Source: Methanobacteriaceae archaeon (GTDB lineage: Archaea; Methanobacteriota; Methanobacteria; Methanobacteriales; Methanobacteriaceae). From it: a stretch of 28,757 nt of DNA. This document shows positions 16,546 through 24,353 of the stretch, piece by piece. The notes beneath the pieces are model-generated. The model saw only the letters and a program-made list of their open reading frames with translations, had not been told where the DNA came from and did not search any database. Made by a program: the position numbers and the translations under genes. Location of the stretch: NCBI GenBank assembly GCA_900766745.1, contig CAAFWR010000065.1, positions 1 to 28,757 on the forward strand, given 5' to 3'. The stretch's first letter is position 1. Each line of letters opens with the position of its first letter.

Positions 16546-17022
16546 TTATAAAAATTTTTCAAATCTGTCCTTATCAGCTTGACATATTGGACAGACTTCA
16601 GGAGGCTCTTTTCGAGCACATAAATAACCACAAACACTGCACCTCCATACAGGATATGGAAGTCCATCAACAGTTACTTGTTCTAATTTATGTTCTCTTT
16701 TTGTTTTTAAAGATTTCATTCTTCTATCTGGAATTGAATGTATTTTCTTATTATTGTCAATTACATCTTTAGTAACATAAAGAGCACAGAAACAAAATCC
16801 GTATTCATCTAAATCTAAATCCCTGTAATCACAAGGACAAATAAGGTCTAAATCTTTTTCACGTTTTCCTGATACTAATCTGCATGGGCAAGCAGGATAT
16901 CCATATCTTTCATTATTAACGTTGATACTTTCAAGTAACATTTCAACAAATTCAGTATCGGGATTAGCATGATATCCTGTTTTTTCGATTTCTTTTTTGA
17001 AATCATCATATAATTTACCCAT
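16546..17022 (-). CDS. Ferredoxin-thioredoxin reductase catalytic-type domain fused to rubredoxin
   Basis: A 158-residue fusion. The first domain has the FTR beta cysteines in three pairs: CPC (45-47), CPC (62-64) and CFC (77-79), with CPCDYRDLD and EYGFCFCALY typical of the family. In plant FTR the last pair is CHC and its His helps the cluster chemistry; here it is Phe. The second domain is rubredoxin-like, WRCSVCGYLC and EVCPICQADKDRF, with Cys128, 131, 144 and 147 to bind one iron. The preferred ATG (17022) has GGTGA five bases upstream; another ATG at 17034 overlaps the stop of the glutaredoxin gene. It probably passes electrons from ferredoxin through clusters to a disulfide partner, likely the adjacent glutaredoxin-like protein. 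Confidence 0.85.
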   Translation of the reverse strand: MGKLYDDFKKEIEKTGYHANPDTEFVEMLLESINVNNERYGYPACPCRLVSGKREKDLDLICPCDYRDLDLDEYGFCFCALYVTKDVIDNNKKIHSIPDRRMKSLKTKREHKLEQVTVDGLPYPVWRCSVCGYLCARKEPPEVCPICQADKDRFEKFL

Positions 17023-17033
17023 GCAAATCACCA

Positions 17034-17378
17034 TTATTCTACATTAGGAATGTCTAAGGTAGCTGCTAACTCTTCAGGTTTATAACCAACAATTACGCCA
17101 GTGTTATTAATTACAATTGTTGGAAATGACAAGTCAGGATTGTATTTTTCAAGCTCGCCTACAACAACGTCACGTTCTTCCCCTGAAGTTAAATCAACGT
17201 AGATGTAATTATACGCAATATCATGCTCTTCTAAAAACATTCTGGTTTTTTTACACCATCCGCAAGTAGAAAGTGCATATAAATCAATAATACCTTTTTG
17301 TTCACCATCTACATGTTTAAATGGGATTTCAGGTACTTGTCCATCATCAGGGTTTATGTTATTTTCTGTATCTATCAT
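17034..17378 (-). CDS. Glutaredoxin-like protein
   Basis: A 114-residue thioredoxin-fold protein with active-site CGWC (39-42) in YALSTCGWCKKTRMFLE and the cis-Pro motif SFPTIVI. The N-terminal 30 residues are an acidic extension. It is cytosolic, with no signal peptide. It directly precedes, and overlaps by a base with the first possible start of, the FTR-rubredoxin gene, so the two likely form an electron donor and acceptor pair, since methanogens often lack glutathione and NADPH-driven glutaredoxin systems. GGAGATGAT is the ribosome binding site. This is the first gene of the minus-strand run down to 11613. Confidence 0.85.
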   Translation of the reverse strand: MIDTENNINPDDGQVPEIPFKHVDGEQKGIIDLYALSTCGWCKKTRMFLEEHDIAYNYIYVDLTSGEERDVVVGELEKYNPDLSFPTIVINNTGVIVGYKPEELAATLDIPNVE

Positions 17379-17418
17379 AATATCATCTCCATTTTTGTAA
17401 TACCTATTAGAGCAATAG

Positions 17419-17432
17419 ACATATATAAATGT
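17419..17432 (-). promoter_or_regulatory. Promoter of the glutaredoxin/FTR/ligase run
   Basis: On the minus strand ACATTTATATATGT contains a TATA box about 45-50 bases before the glutaredoxin ATG; transcription would begin near 17400 and give a leader of about 20 bases that includes the ribosome binding site. The 14-mer is nearly palindromic. Confidence 0.45.
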
Positions 17433-17511
17433 TTGTTTATTTTCCGAGATGCAAGATAGAATTATTTATTTAAGAATTTGAATTTTAAAAAAAGAAATGA
17501 TAAGAGGGTTA

Positions 17512-18786
17512 TTAGAAATTCCCTTTAGCTATTTTAACCGCACAGTACTCACCGCACATGGCACACATTTCATCATCATCTAATGAGCATTTGTTTTTAT
17601 ATGAGCGTGGCTTGGATTTGTCAATAGCTAGTTCGAACTGTTTTTCCCAGTCAAAGTTTTTACGGGCTGTTGCCATTTCTCTTTCTTTTGCCCATGATGA
17701 TTCAATGCCGTTTGCAACGTCTGCAGCTTCTGCAGCTATTTTTGATGCTACAACACCTTCTTTCACATCTTCAAGGTTAGGTAGTGTCAGATGTTCTGCA
17801 GGAGTTACGTAACATAAAAAGTCCGCTCCGCAAAATGCAGCTAGGGCTCCTCCAATAGCTCCAGTTATATGGTCATATCCTGGTGCCAGATCTGTTACAA
17901 GTGGTCCTAATACATAAAATGGAGCTCCATAACATACTGTTTTCTGTATTTCCATATTTGCCTTTATCTGGTTCAATGGCATATGTCCTGGCCCTTCTAC
18001 CATCACCTGAACATTTGCATCCTGTGCTCTTTTAACAAGACTTCCAAGTGTTACCAGTTCCTGGATTTGAGGTATGTCGCTTGCATCTGAAAGGCATCCT
18101 GGTCTTAAACCGTCTCCTAAACTTAATGTTATGTCGTTTTCATAAGCGATTTCTAGAATGTAATCGTAATTCTCGTATAATGGGTTTTCTTCCTGATTGT
18201 GGTAAATCCAAGATGTTAGAAATGTTCCGCCTCTACTTACTACTCCCATCATCCTTTTGTTTTCGGTTATTTTTTCAACAATCTCCCTGTTGATTCCGCA
18301 GTGTAGAGTCATAAAATCTACACCTTCTTTTGCTTGATTTTCGATGGATTTAAATATGTCTTCAGGATCCATTTCGATGATTTCTTTACCTTTTTTTAAA
18401 GTAGCTACTCCAGCTTCATAAATTGGCACTGTTCCTATTGGCACATCTACTGCATTCATTATTTTTTTCCTAAACTTGATTAAATCTGAACCTGTACTTA
18501 GATCCATAATTGCGTCAGCACCATATTCAACTGCAACTTTTGCTTTTTTAACTTCAAGGTCAAGGTCATCTATTTTACTTGATGATCCTATATTGGCATT
18601 TACTTTGGTTGTTAAATCCTTACCTATTCCACAGGCTTTACTGTTTCCATTAATGTTTTTTGGGATAACCACTTTTCCTTCAGCTATTAAAGTTACAAGT
18701 TTATCAATAGAAATGTTTTCTTTTTCTGCAACATTTTCCATTTCTGGAGTTACATTTCCCTTTTGTGCTTCACTTTTTTGTGTCAA
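17512..18786 (-). CDS. thiC: Phosphomethylpyrimidine synthase
   Basis: Radical SAM rearrangement of aminoimidazole ribotide to hydroxymethylpyrimidine phosphate for thiamine. The core motifs are clear: DLSTGSD, VPIGTVPIYEA, MTLHCGINRE, MGVVSRGGTF, LGDGLRPGC and VEGPGHMPLNQI; the C terminus has the cluster cysteines in MCAMCGEYCAVKI. Length (about 424) is right for the short archaeal form. Start choice: an ATG at 18801 follows the upstream stop directly, but a perfect GGAGG (18795-18799) sits inside its first codons, eight bases before a TTG at 18786. Starting there gives MTQKSEA, which matches my memory of other archaeal ThiC N termini. It is co-transcribed with the marker-8 gene. No thiamine riboswitch was seen. 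Confidence 0.92.
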   Translation of the reverse strand: MTQKSEAQKGNVTPEMENVAEKENISIDKLVTLIAEGKVVIPKNINGNSKACGIGKDLTTKVNANIGSSSKIDDLDLEVKKAKVAVEYGADAIMDLSTGSDLIKFRKKIMNAVDVPIGTVPIYEAGVATLKKGKEIIEMDPEDIFKSIENQAKEGVDFMTLHCGINREIVEKITENKRMMGVVSRGGTFLTSWIYHNQEENPLYENYDYILEIAYENDITLSLGDGLRPGCLSDASDIPQIQELVTLGSLVKRAQDANVQVMVEGPGHMPLNQIKANMEIQKTVCYGAPFYVLGPLVTDLAPGYDHITGAIGGALAAFCGADFLCYVTPAEHLTLPNLEDVKEGVVASKIAAEAADVANGIESSWAKEREMATARKNFDWEKQFELAIDKSKPRSYKNKCSLDDDEMCAMCGEYCAVKIAKGNF

Positions 18787-18794
18787 ATTAAATT

Positions 18795-18799
18795 CCTCC
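18795..18799 (-). promoter_or_regulatory. Shine-Dalgarno GGAGG that selects a TTG start for thiC
   Basis: GGAGG begins inside an upstream ATG codon (18799-18801) and is eight bases from TTG 18784-18786. It cannot serve the ATG it overlaps, so TTG is the likely start. Confidence 0.65.
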
Positions 18800-18801
18800 A
18801 T

Positions 18802-19632
18802 TTAAATTAAAGGATAAGGCAAATTTGGATTTTCCTTATGTGGTTTTTCTCCGCCAATTTTTTCCAGTCTTATTTCAATAAACTTCTTACCCTCTTCAGT
18901 CTTTGAATAGATTGGTATTGACTGTCCTACTGTCTTTAATGATTCTTTATCACCAATCTCTCTTATGTATTTTGATGCACATGAAGTAATAACATCACTA
19001 CCATCAAATATGATTCTGGCATCTTCTTTAGAGAGTCCTGTTGTGTGAACTGCAAAAATATAGATGTTTACATTGGGATTTTCCTCTTTAAGTTTATTGA
19101 TTTCAGGTATGTCTGAAGATAGTGCAGTTGTAACTGCAATGTTTTTATAATCATTTTCAATAGCTTTTTCAATACCTTTAATCTGGTTTATTTCAGCTAT
19201 TTCTGGATTTAGAACATTCTCTTTTCCAATCTTTTCTATAACTTTTGGAATAGGTTCTGTTTGCACAAGACCTGAAACTCTTCCACCAACACCTTGTGCC
19301 AGTTCAGCTTCTTTAACAAGAACTGTTCCACATCCTTCGCATACCATTATAGCACAGTCAATGATTTTTTCATCAAAAAGTGAAGATATTATTTCGGATA
19401 TTCCAAAATTAAGATAATCCTTCATTTTAAGCTGTCTCTTTTCTGTACACATTCCAAAATCATCAATTCTGAATTCGATATTTTCTTTGATTGCTTCTTT
19501 TGTTAATTCTTTAATATTTCTGTGATTATCAAAAAGAGGGCAGTATTCAATTTCAGGTTCTGTAACTTTTGTCACTTTACCATCTTCTATTGTAACCTCA
19601 CTTTTTCCTAAACATTCTATAATGTGCTTCAT
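18802..19632 (-). CDS. Methanogenesis marker protein 8 (DUF2099 family)
   Basis: A 276-residue protein that matches the DUF2099/methanogenesis marker 8 family: EIEYCPLF near residue 28, FRIDDFGMCT near 54, VCEGCGTVLV near 98, VQTEPIPKVIEKIG, and a C-terminal DVITSCASKYIREIGDK. Conserved cysteines in YCPL, GMCT, CEGCG and SCAS suggest metal or cluster binding. The family is found in nearly all methanogens, and its role is not settled as far as I know. It lies directly upstream of thiC with no gap, so it shares that transcript. The AT-rich upstream region has no clear ribosome binding site. Confidence 0.8.
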   Translation of the reverse strand: MKHIIECLGKSEVTIEDGKVTKVTEPEIEYCPLFDNHRNIKELTKEAIKENIEFRIDDFGMCTEKRQLKMKDYLNFGISEIISSLFDEKIIDCAIMVCEGCGTVLVKEAELAQGVGGRVSGLVQTEPIPKVIEKIGKENVLNPEIAEINQIKGIEKAIENDYKNIAVTTALSSDIPEINKLKEENPNVNIYIFAVHTTGLSKEDARIIFDGSDVITSCASKYIREIGDKESLKTVGQSIPIYSKTEEGKKFIEIRLEKIGGEKPHKENPNLPYPLI

Positions 19633-19710
19633 GAAGTATAATTTTATTATTTTTATTATAATAAATTTATTAATATTAATTTTTTTAAAAAAAGTATTAC
19701 TTAAGGTTAT

Positions 19711-19735
19711 AAAAAATGGAGGCGATTAAGCCTCC
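19711..19735 (-). terminator. Hairpin plus U-tract terminator after cdc48
   Basis: On the minus strand, 13 bases after the cdc48 stop, GGAGGC and GCCTCC (19735-19718) form a perfect 6-bp GC-rich stem with a 6-base loop, followed by A and six U (19716-19711). This has the layout of a bacterial intrinsic terminator and separates cdc48 from the marker-8/thiC transcript. Confidence 0.75.
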
Positions 19736-19747
19736 TGAGTTGTAATT

Positions 19748-21940
19748 TTACATATATTGCATAAGTTCGCTGTCGTCATCAGAAGGTTTAACTTTTTCAA
19801 GAGCTTCTTGGAAGTATTTGTTGGTTACTTCTTTAGAATCAATATCATTTCTTAAAGTTAACATTGCTGCTTCACGACATACAGATTCAATATCAGCACC
19901 TACGTATCCTTCAGTTTCTTTAGCTAATTTTTCTAAGTCCACATCATCTGCAATTGGCATGTCTTTAGTATGAACTTTAAAGATAGCTAATCTTCCTTCT
20001 TCGTTAGGAACATCAACTTTAATATGTCTGTCAAATCTTCCAGGCCTCATAAGTCCTGCATCAAGTATGTCTGGTCTGTTAGTAGCTGCAATTACTGCAA
20101 CGTCTTCTAATTCTTCCATACCGTCCATTTCAGTTAAAAGTTGGTTTACAACTCTTTTGGTTACTCCACTGTCTCCGTCGTTTCCACCACGGCTACTTGC
20201 AATAGAGTCGATTTCATCAAAGAAGATTACAGTTGGTGCTGCTTGTCTTGCTTTTCTGAATACTTCTCTTACACCAGCTTCAGAGTCTCCAACCCATTTG
20301 GATAATAATTCCGGACCTTTTACGGATATGAAGTTTGCTTCACTTTCGTTAGCTACTGCTTTTGCAAGTAAAGTTTTACCTGTACCCGGTACACCGTAAA
20401 GTAAAGTTCCTTTAGGTGGTCTTATACCGAAGTTTTCGAATTTTTCAGGATATTTTAAAGGCCATTCTACAGCTTCTTGTAATTCTTGTTTTACATTTCC
20501 AAGTCCACCAATATCATCCCATTTGACATCTGGAACTTGAACAATAACTTCTCTAAGTGCAGAAGGTTGAATTTCTTTTAATGCCTCTTTAAAGTCTTTA
20601 GGCTCTACAATGATTTTCTTAAGAACGTCTTCTGAGATTTCTTCATCACTTTTAATATCTGGAATGATTCTTCTTACTACTCTCATTGCAGCTTCACGAC
20701 ATAGTGACTCTAAGTCAGCTCCAACAAATCCGTGAGTTACAGCTGCAAATTCTTCAAGATTTACATCTTCTGAAAGTGGCATACTTCTTGTGTGGATTTC
20801 AAGAATCTCTAATCTTTCCTCTTGATCAGGTACGCCGATTTCAATTTCTCTGTCAAACCTTCCAGGTCTTCTTAAAGCAGGGTCAATTGAATCTGGTCTG
20901 TTGGTTGCACCGATAATTACAACTTGTCCTCTGGATTTAAGACCATCCATTAAGGTTAAAAGTTGTGCTACGGTTCTTCTTTCTGCTTCACCTTGAGTGT
21001 TTTCTCTGTTTGGAGCTATTGCATCTAATTCATCAATAAATATGATGGATGGTGCATTTGCTTCTGCTTCTTCGAATTTTTCACGTAAGTTCTCTTCAGA
21101 TCCACCTACGTATTTACTCATGATTTCCGGTCCAGCAATAGATATGAAATGAGCATCACTTTCGTTAGCTACTGCTTTTGCAAGTAAAGTTTTACCAGTA
21201 CCTGGTGGACCTTGCATTAAAACACCTTTAGGTGGTGTAATACCTAATTTTTCAAATAATTCTGGTCTTTTAAGAGGAATTTCAATCATTTCTCTTACTT
21301 TTTTAACTTCCTCTTTAAGTCCTCCAATATCTTCATATGTTACATCAATAAGGTTGCTTACTCCGTCAATACTTGCAACGTCTACTGGTTCTTCTTTTAC
21401 ATCAACTTCAGTATTTGCTCCTACAACTACAACACCTGCAGGATTTGTTGAAACAACTGCAAATTTAATTTCAGTCATTGGTGAGAAGTCCATGAAGTTA
21501 TCAAATAAGCTGTCAAAGCCCATTCCCATAGAACTTGGGCTGCTTCTTACTTGAGAGGTAATAATGTCTCCTTGCACCATTATTTTTCCTGCAAATAAGC
21601 TGCGGACATCTCCTTGTACTTTGATATTGTTTTCAATTGGTGCGAGGACTACTTTTTTAGCTTCAATAGGATTTACTTTTTTAATTGTTACTTCTTCTCC
21701 AATTGAGCTTCCGGAATTTTTACGGATAAGTCCATCTATTCTGATTGCACCTAAACCGATGTCAGTTTGTGAAGATGCAACAATAGCTGCGGTTTTCCTG
21801 TCACCGATTATTTCAATGCAATCGCCTTCACTTAATCCCATTTCTCTCATTACTTCTGGATCAAGTCTTGCGATACCGTGTCCGATATCTCTTTGAGAAA
21901 TGGATTCTGAAACTTTTAATGTCATTTCATCTTTTACCAT
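19748..21940 (-). CDS. cdc48: Cdc48/VAT-type AAA+ ATPase
   Basis: A 730-residue unfoldase that forms a hexamer and feeds substrates to the proteasome. Order: double-psi barrel and Cdc48 domain 2 (about 7-190), D1 AAA ring with Walker A GPPGTGKT (244-251) and Walker B FIDELD (301-306), D2 with Walker A GVPGTGKT (516-523) and Walker B FFDEID (573-578); each ring has its Arg-finger region RRPGRFDR or MRPGRFDR. In D2 the second residue of Walker A is Val rather than Pro. The C terminus ends QYM, a poor match to the HbYX proteasome-docking tail. AAGGAG precedes the ATG. A TATA and a palindrome lie upstream. Confidence 0.95.
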   Translation of the reverse strand: MVKDEMTLKVSESISQRDIGHGIARLDPEVMREMGLSEGDCIEIIGDRKTAAIVASSQTDIGLGAIRIDGLIRKNSGSSIGEEVTIKKVNPIEAKKVVLAPIENNIKVQGDVRSLFAGKIMVQGDIITSQVRSSPSSMGMGFDSLFDNFMDFSPMTEIKFAVVSTNPAGVVVVGANTEVDVKEEPVDVASIDGVSNLIDVTYEDIGGLKEEVKKVREMIEIPLKRPELFEKLGITPPKGVLMQGPPGTGKTLLAKAVANESDAHFISIAGPEIMSKYVGGSEENLREKFEEAEANAPSIIFIDELDAIAPNRENTQGEAERRTVAQLLTLMDGLKSRGQVVIIGATNRPDSIDPALRRPGRFDREIEIGVPDQEERLEILEIHTRSMPLSEDVNLEEFAAVTHGFVGADLESLCREAAMRVVRRIIPDIKSDEEISEDVLKKIIVEPKDFKEALKEIQPSALREVIVQVPDVKWDDIGGLGNVKQELQEAVEWPLKYPEKFENFGIRPPKGTLLYGVPGTGKTLLAKAVANESEANFISVKGPELLSKWVGDSEAGVREVFRKARQAAPTVIFFDEIDSIASSRGGNDGDSGVTKRVVNQLLTEMDGMEELEDVAVIAATNRPDILDAGLMRPGRFDRHIKVDVPNEEGRLAIFKVHTKDMPIADDVDLEKLAKETEGYVGADIESVCREAAMLTLRNDIDSKEVTNKYFQEALEKVKPSDDDSELMQYM

Positions 21941-21985
21941 TTTATCATTCTCCTTATTGATTGTTAAGTAAATAATATTTATTCT

Positions 21986-22010
21986 CTTATAAACCTTTTG
22001 GTTTTATAGG
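21986..22010 (-). promoter_or_regulatory. cdc48 promoter with palindrome over the TATA box
   Basis: On the minus strand AAAAGGTTTATAAG is a good BRE plus TATA about 50 bases before the cdc48 ATG. The TATA lies in an imperfect inverted repeat (CTTATAAACC, spacer TTTT, GGTTTTATAGG), so each strand shows TATAAA followed by one or two more bases and CC. A protein binding here would compete with TBP; heat-shock control of AAA ATPase genes by promoter-bound repressors is known in Pyrococcus (Phr). Confidence 0.5.
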
Positions 22011-22021
22011 TTTGTTTCATA

Positions 22022-22062
22022 TTATACGAACTAATTATTTTTACGTTAAAATGTTCGCATAA
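22022..22062. repeat. 10-bp inverted repeat upstream of cdc48
   Basis: TTATACGAAC (22022-22031) and GTTCGCATAA (22053-22062) pair at nine of ten positions (the tenth is G-U in minus-strand RNA) around a 21-base loop. It lies 20-60 bases upstream of the cdc48 TATA and could be an activator site, or a structure linked to the recombinase side. Confidence 0.45.
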
Positions 22063-22102
22063 GGTCAAAATACATAATTAAATAAATAAAGTTAAAATAA
22101 AT

Positions 22103-22114
22103 CAGTAGTCGTAA
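22103..22114 (+). repeat. Possible recombinase site, left copy
   Basis: TCAGTAGTCGTA matches the inverted right copy TCAATAGTCGTA (23434-23445 on the minus strand) at 11 of 12 positions. The two face each other across the tyrosine recombinase gene. Short, so a chance match is possible. Confidence 0.3.
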
Positions 22115-22312
22115 CTGTGTTAAAATTATAGCTACATTTATATAGTTTGTATTAATAGTATATAAATATTTCTATTTATACCTATTTAATATCTCAACTA
22201 TATATCCCTCAAATTATTTGAAAAATGATATTGGTCAGTAATAGCTACAGAAATTGTTTAATTTCATGTATTATCTCTTACTGTATCATTATTCAAGTCA
22301 ATAATCTTTTTT

Positions 22313-23383
22313 CTAGTATCCTATAAATTGGTTGTGTGTCTGTCTGATATCATAATCATCCATCATTGCATAAATAAGGGTAGTGTCCATATTTGCATGG
22401 CCTAGCAATGTTTTAACTTTCTCGATACCAGCACCTTTCTTAAGTAAATCAGTTGCAAAGGTACGTCTGAATTTATGAGGGTGAGCTTTGACACCACATT
22501 CATTACCAAGATCTCTTAAGAATCTTCCAATTCCATGAACCCCTAATCTTTCCTTACGTTTATTTATGAATAATGCTTCATTGTCATCTGTACGGGTTTC
22601 TAAATAGGATTTAATAAACTGTTTAGCTTTAGTGGAGAAATAACAGATTCTTTCCTTAGCACCTTTACCTTTAACAACCATGCTTCTTCTAGTGAAATCC
22701 AAATCAGAAATGTTAAGGTTATGTAATTCCCTTACACGAATTCCGCTAGATAATAATAATTCAAAAACTGCCATATATTTTACCTTCGTATCTTCCATCC
22801 AGGTATCACTAAGAATCAATGTTCTTCTCATTAATTCCACTTCATCTTCAGTATAAGGTTTTTTAACAGTTTTCGGTGTTTTAATCCTTTTAATGGTCAT
22901 CATTGGATTAAATGGAATCAGTCTTTCTTCTGCACACCAATTGAAGAAAGCGTTAAGAATACGACGAATGTTATCTAATGTAATATTACTACATGTTCCT
23001 TTTTCGCGATACCATTCAAGATAATTCCTTATAGTATCAACATCAACATTTACTAAAGAACAACTAAGCCATTTAAGTAAATCACTCATTATTTTATCAT
23101 AGACTTTCAGTGATTCTTTAGATAGTCCTTCAAGTTTTTTAATTCTAATATACTTATCAAGAATTTCCCTATTTTTTTCCTGATAGTTTTCGTCATGATC
23201 AATATTCTGTTGAATGAATACTTCGTATTCTTCAAGAGTTTTATTTAGTATTTTATTTAATTCCATTATTTGACTGCCTTTCATAAATCCTTCACAGTCT
23301 CTTAATATCATATCTATTAAATTTAGCTTGGCTTTACTTTGCAAAGAGTCCGCAAAATCATAATTACTGGTAGTAGTTAACAT
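22313..23383 (-). CDS. Tyrosine recombinase/integrase
   Basis: A site-specific recombinase of about 356 residues. Catalytic residues of the family are all visible: Arg216 in SSGIRVRELHNL, Lys about 240 in VVKGKGAKERICYF, His303 and Arg306 in HPHKFRRTFATDLL, His329 in LLGHANMDTT and nucleophile Tyr338 in LIYAMM. An N-terminal SAM-like core-binding domain lies at about 75-160, preceded by a longer N-terminal extension than in XerA-type enzymes. The frame can be opened at ATG 23413, but GGAGG (23391-23395) lies within those codons and points to ATG 23383 with a 7-base spacer. It stands alone with 370 bp and 970 bp gene-poor flanks. It could be a phage- or element-derived integrase or the chromosome resolvase XerA. 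Confidence 0.88.
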   Translation of the reverse strand: MLTTTSNYDFADSLQSKAKLNLIDMILRDCEGFMKGSQIMELNKILNKTLEEYEVFIQQNIDHDENYQEKNREILDKYIRIKKLEGLSKESLKVYDKIMSDLLKWLSCSLVNVDVDTIRNYLEWYREKGTCSNITLDNIRRILNAFFNWCAEERLIPFNPMMTIKRIKTPKTVKKPYTEDEVELMRRTLILSDTWMEDTKVKYMAVFELLLSSGIRVRELHNLNISDLDFTRRSMVVKGKGAKERICYFSTKAKQFIKSYLETRTDDNEALFINKRKERLGVHGIGRFLRDLGNECGVKAHPHKFRRTFATDLLKKGAGIEKVKTLLGHANMDTTLIYAMMDDYDIRQTHNQFIGY

Positions 23384-23433
23384 TTTTTTTCCTCCATTAA
23401 TTTTATAATTCACTAATGATCATTTTTTATTTA

Positions 23434-23445
23434 CTACGACTATTG
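23434..23445 (-). repeat. Possible recombinase site, right copy
   Basis: On the minus strand this reads TCAATAGTCGTA, the inverted partner of 22103-22114. It lies about 50 bases upstream of the recombinase start, in its promoter region. Confidence 0.3.
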
Positions 23446-23494
23446 ACAAATTTCTAATCATCAATTTATTATGATATAATGCGTTATTCTACGA

Positions 23495-23528
23495 TTAAGC
23501 CTTTAGAATTTATCAATAATCGGCTTAA
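23495..23528. repeat. 7-bp inverted repeat upstream of the recombinase
   Basis: TTAAGCC (23495-23501) and GGCTTAA (23522-23528) are perfect arms around 20 bases. It is one of few GC-containing blocks in this flank and contains AATAATCGGCTTAA; a recombinase or regulator site is possible. Confidence 0.35.
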
Positions 23529-23918
23529 CTAATTTTAGTTGTGTATTGTTATTTTCATTACACATTAAATTAATTAGAATTCCTCCTTTTAATTACCTAA
23601 CTTTAGAATATCATATTTATCTAAACCTCCGATTTTTCATCTCTCTATTATGATTGTTCGTATTCTTTCATCATAAATTTGATTTTACCCCTTTTATATA
23701 TTTCGATTAAATTAACTGTAAGTAATGCATCTATCATATGGAATAGTAGCATTTTTTGTTCTATCATACATTAAGAAATAGACACTGAACTGCTCAATTT
23801 TGCTATTGCAAATTTTAGTTAATTTAGGGCTTAATTTTGTCCTATTTTTAGCTATTTTAATTTTTAATTTCTGCAGTTTTTTAATATCTTTTTAAAGTTT
23901 TTTGTCTTTGATTTTAAT

Positions 23919-24188
23919 ATGCCACGATTATATTTTGTTAAAAGTATTATAAACCTTATATAACTTTTATATTTAAGTTTTATTGCTATAGAATTATCTA
24001 AAATTTTCATCAAATTCTTTAAAATAATCTCTGAAAAATTGAAGAAATTTTATGAATTTTTAGCCTATATTCTCAACAGTTTTGGTGCGACATCTGTTGC
24101 TTTATCACAATTTTACATCTATTTAGATAATTTAGGCATGTATAAATTTTTAGAAGAAAACGAGACTATAAAAAATAGTATAAAATGA
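23919..24188 (+). pseudogene. Possible broken small gene with in-frame stop
   Basis: From ATG 23919 the frame reads MPRLYFVKSIINLI, meets TAA at 23961, then stays open in the same frame for 74 codons to TGA 24186-24188. The second part has coding-like text such as KIISEKLKKFYEFLAYIL and NLGMYKFLEENETIK. No ribosome binding site is seen. I do not recognise it. It may be a decayed gene of about 89 residues, or a chance open stretch in AT-rich DNA. Confidence 0.25.
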
Positions 24189-24353
24189 TTGGGATAATAA
24201 TAGGGGAAAGTGCATTAAATAAAATTAAATTCTTAGAAAAAATTAAATGTGAAGTAAAATTATTTTACTTCTGACCATAATTATATATTACACTAAAAAT
24301 GACTGATGTATTTAAAAAGTAGATTATCTGGTTTAAAAGTCTTAATGAGTTTA

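Larger units (their letters stand above)
21941..22312. other. Intergenic region between cdc48 and the recombinase gene
   Basis: 372 bases with no open frame I believe in. Near cdc48 it has the promoter and two inverted repeats listed separately. From about 22063 to 22312 it is plain AT-rich DNA; the only element I picked out is TCAGTAGTCGTA at 22103-22114, which reappears inverted on the other side of the recombinase gene. Confidence 0.5.
23414..24353. other. Long gene-poor region upstream of the recombinase
   Basis: 940 AT-rich bases without an intact gene. Besides the short repeats listed, one stretch (23919-24188) looks like a broken small gene. The rest has scattered stops in all frames and T-rich runs. 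Together with the region on the other side of the recombinase it has the look of an old integration area. Confidence 0.5.

Noticed and set aside
17379..17511. Small RNA or tRNA in the gap between thiC and the glutaredoxin gene
   Set aside because: No T-loop or acceptor stem pattern; the gap is explained by the thiC end and the glutaredoxin promoter.
19633..19747. Thiamine pyrophosphate riboswitch before the marker-8/thiC transcript
   Set aside because: The short AT-rich region lacks the conserved CUGAGA and related blocks of the TPP aptamer.
23495..23530. Chromosome dif site next to the recombinase
   Set aside because: AATAATCGGCTTAA recalls the centre of Thermococcales dif as I remember it, but the outer arms do not match and the recombinase is longer than XerA. 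Kept only as a possible recombinase site.
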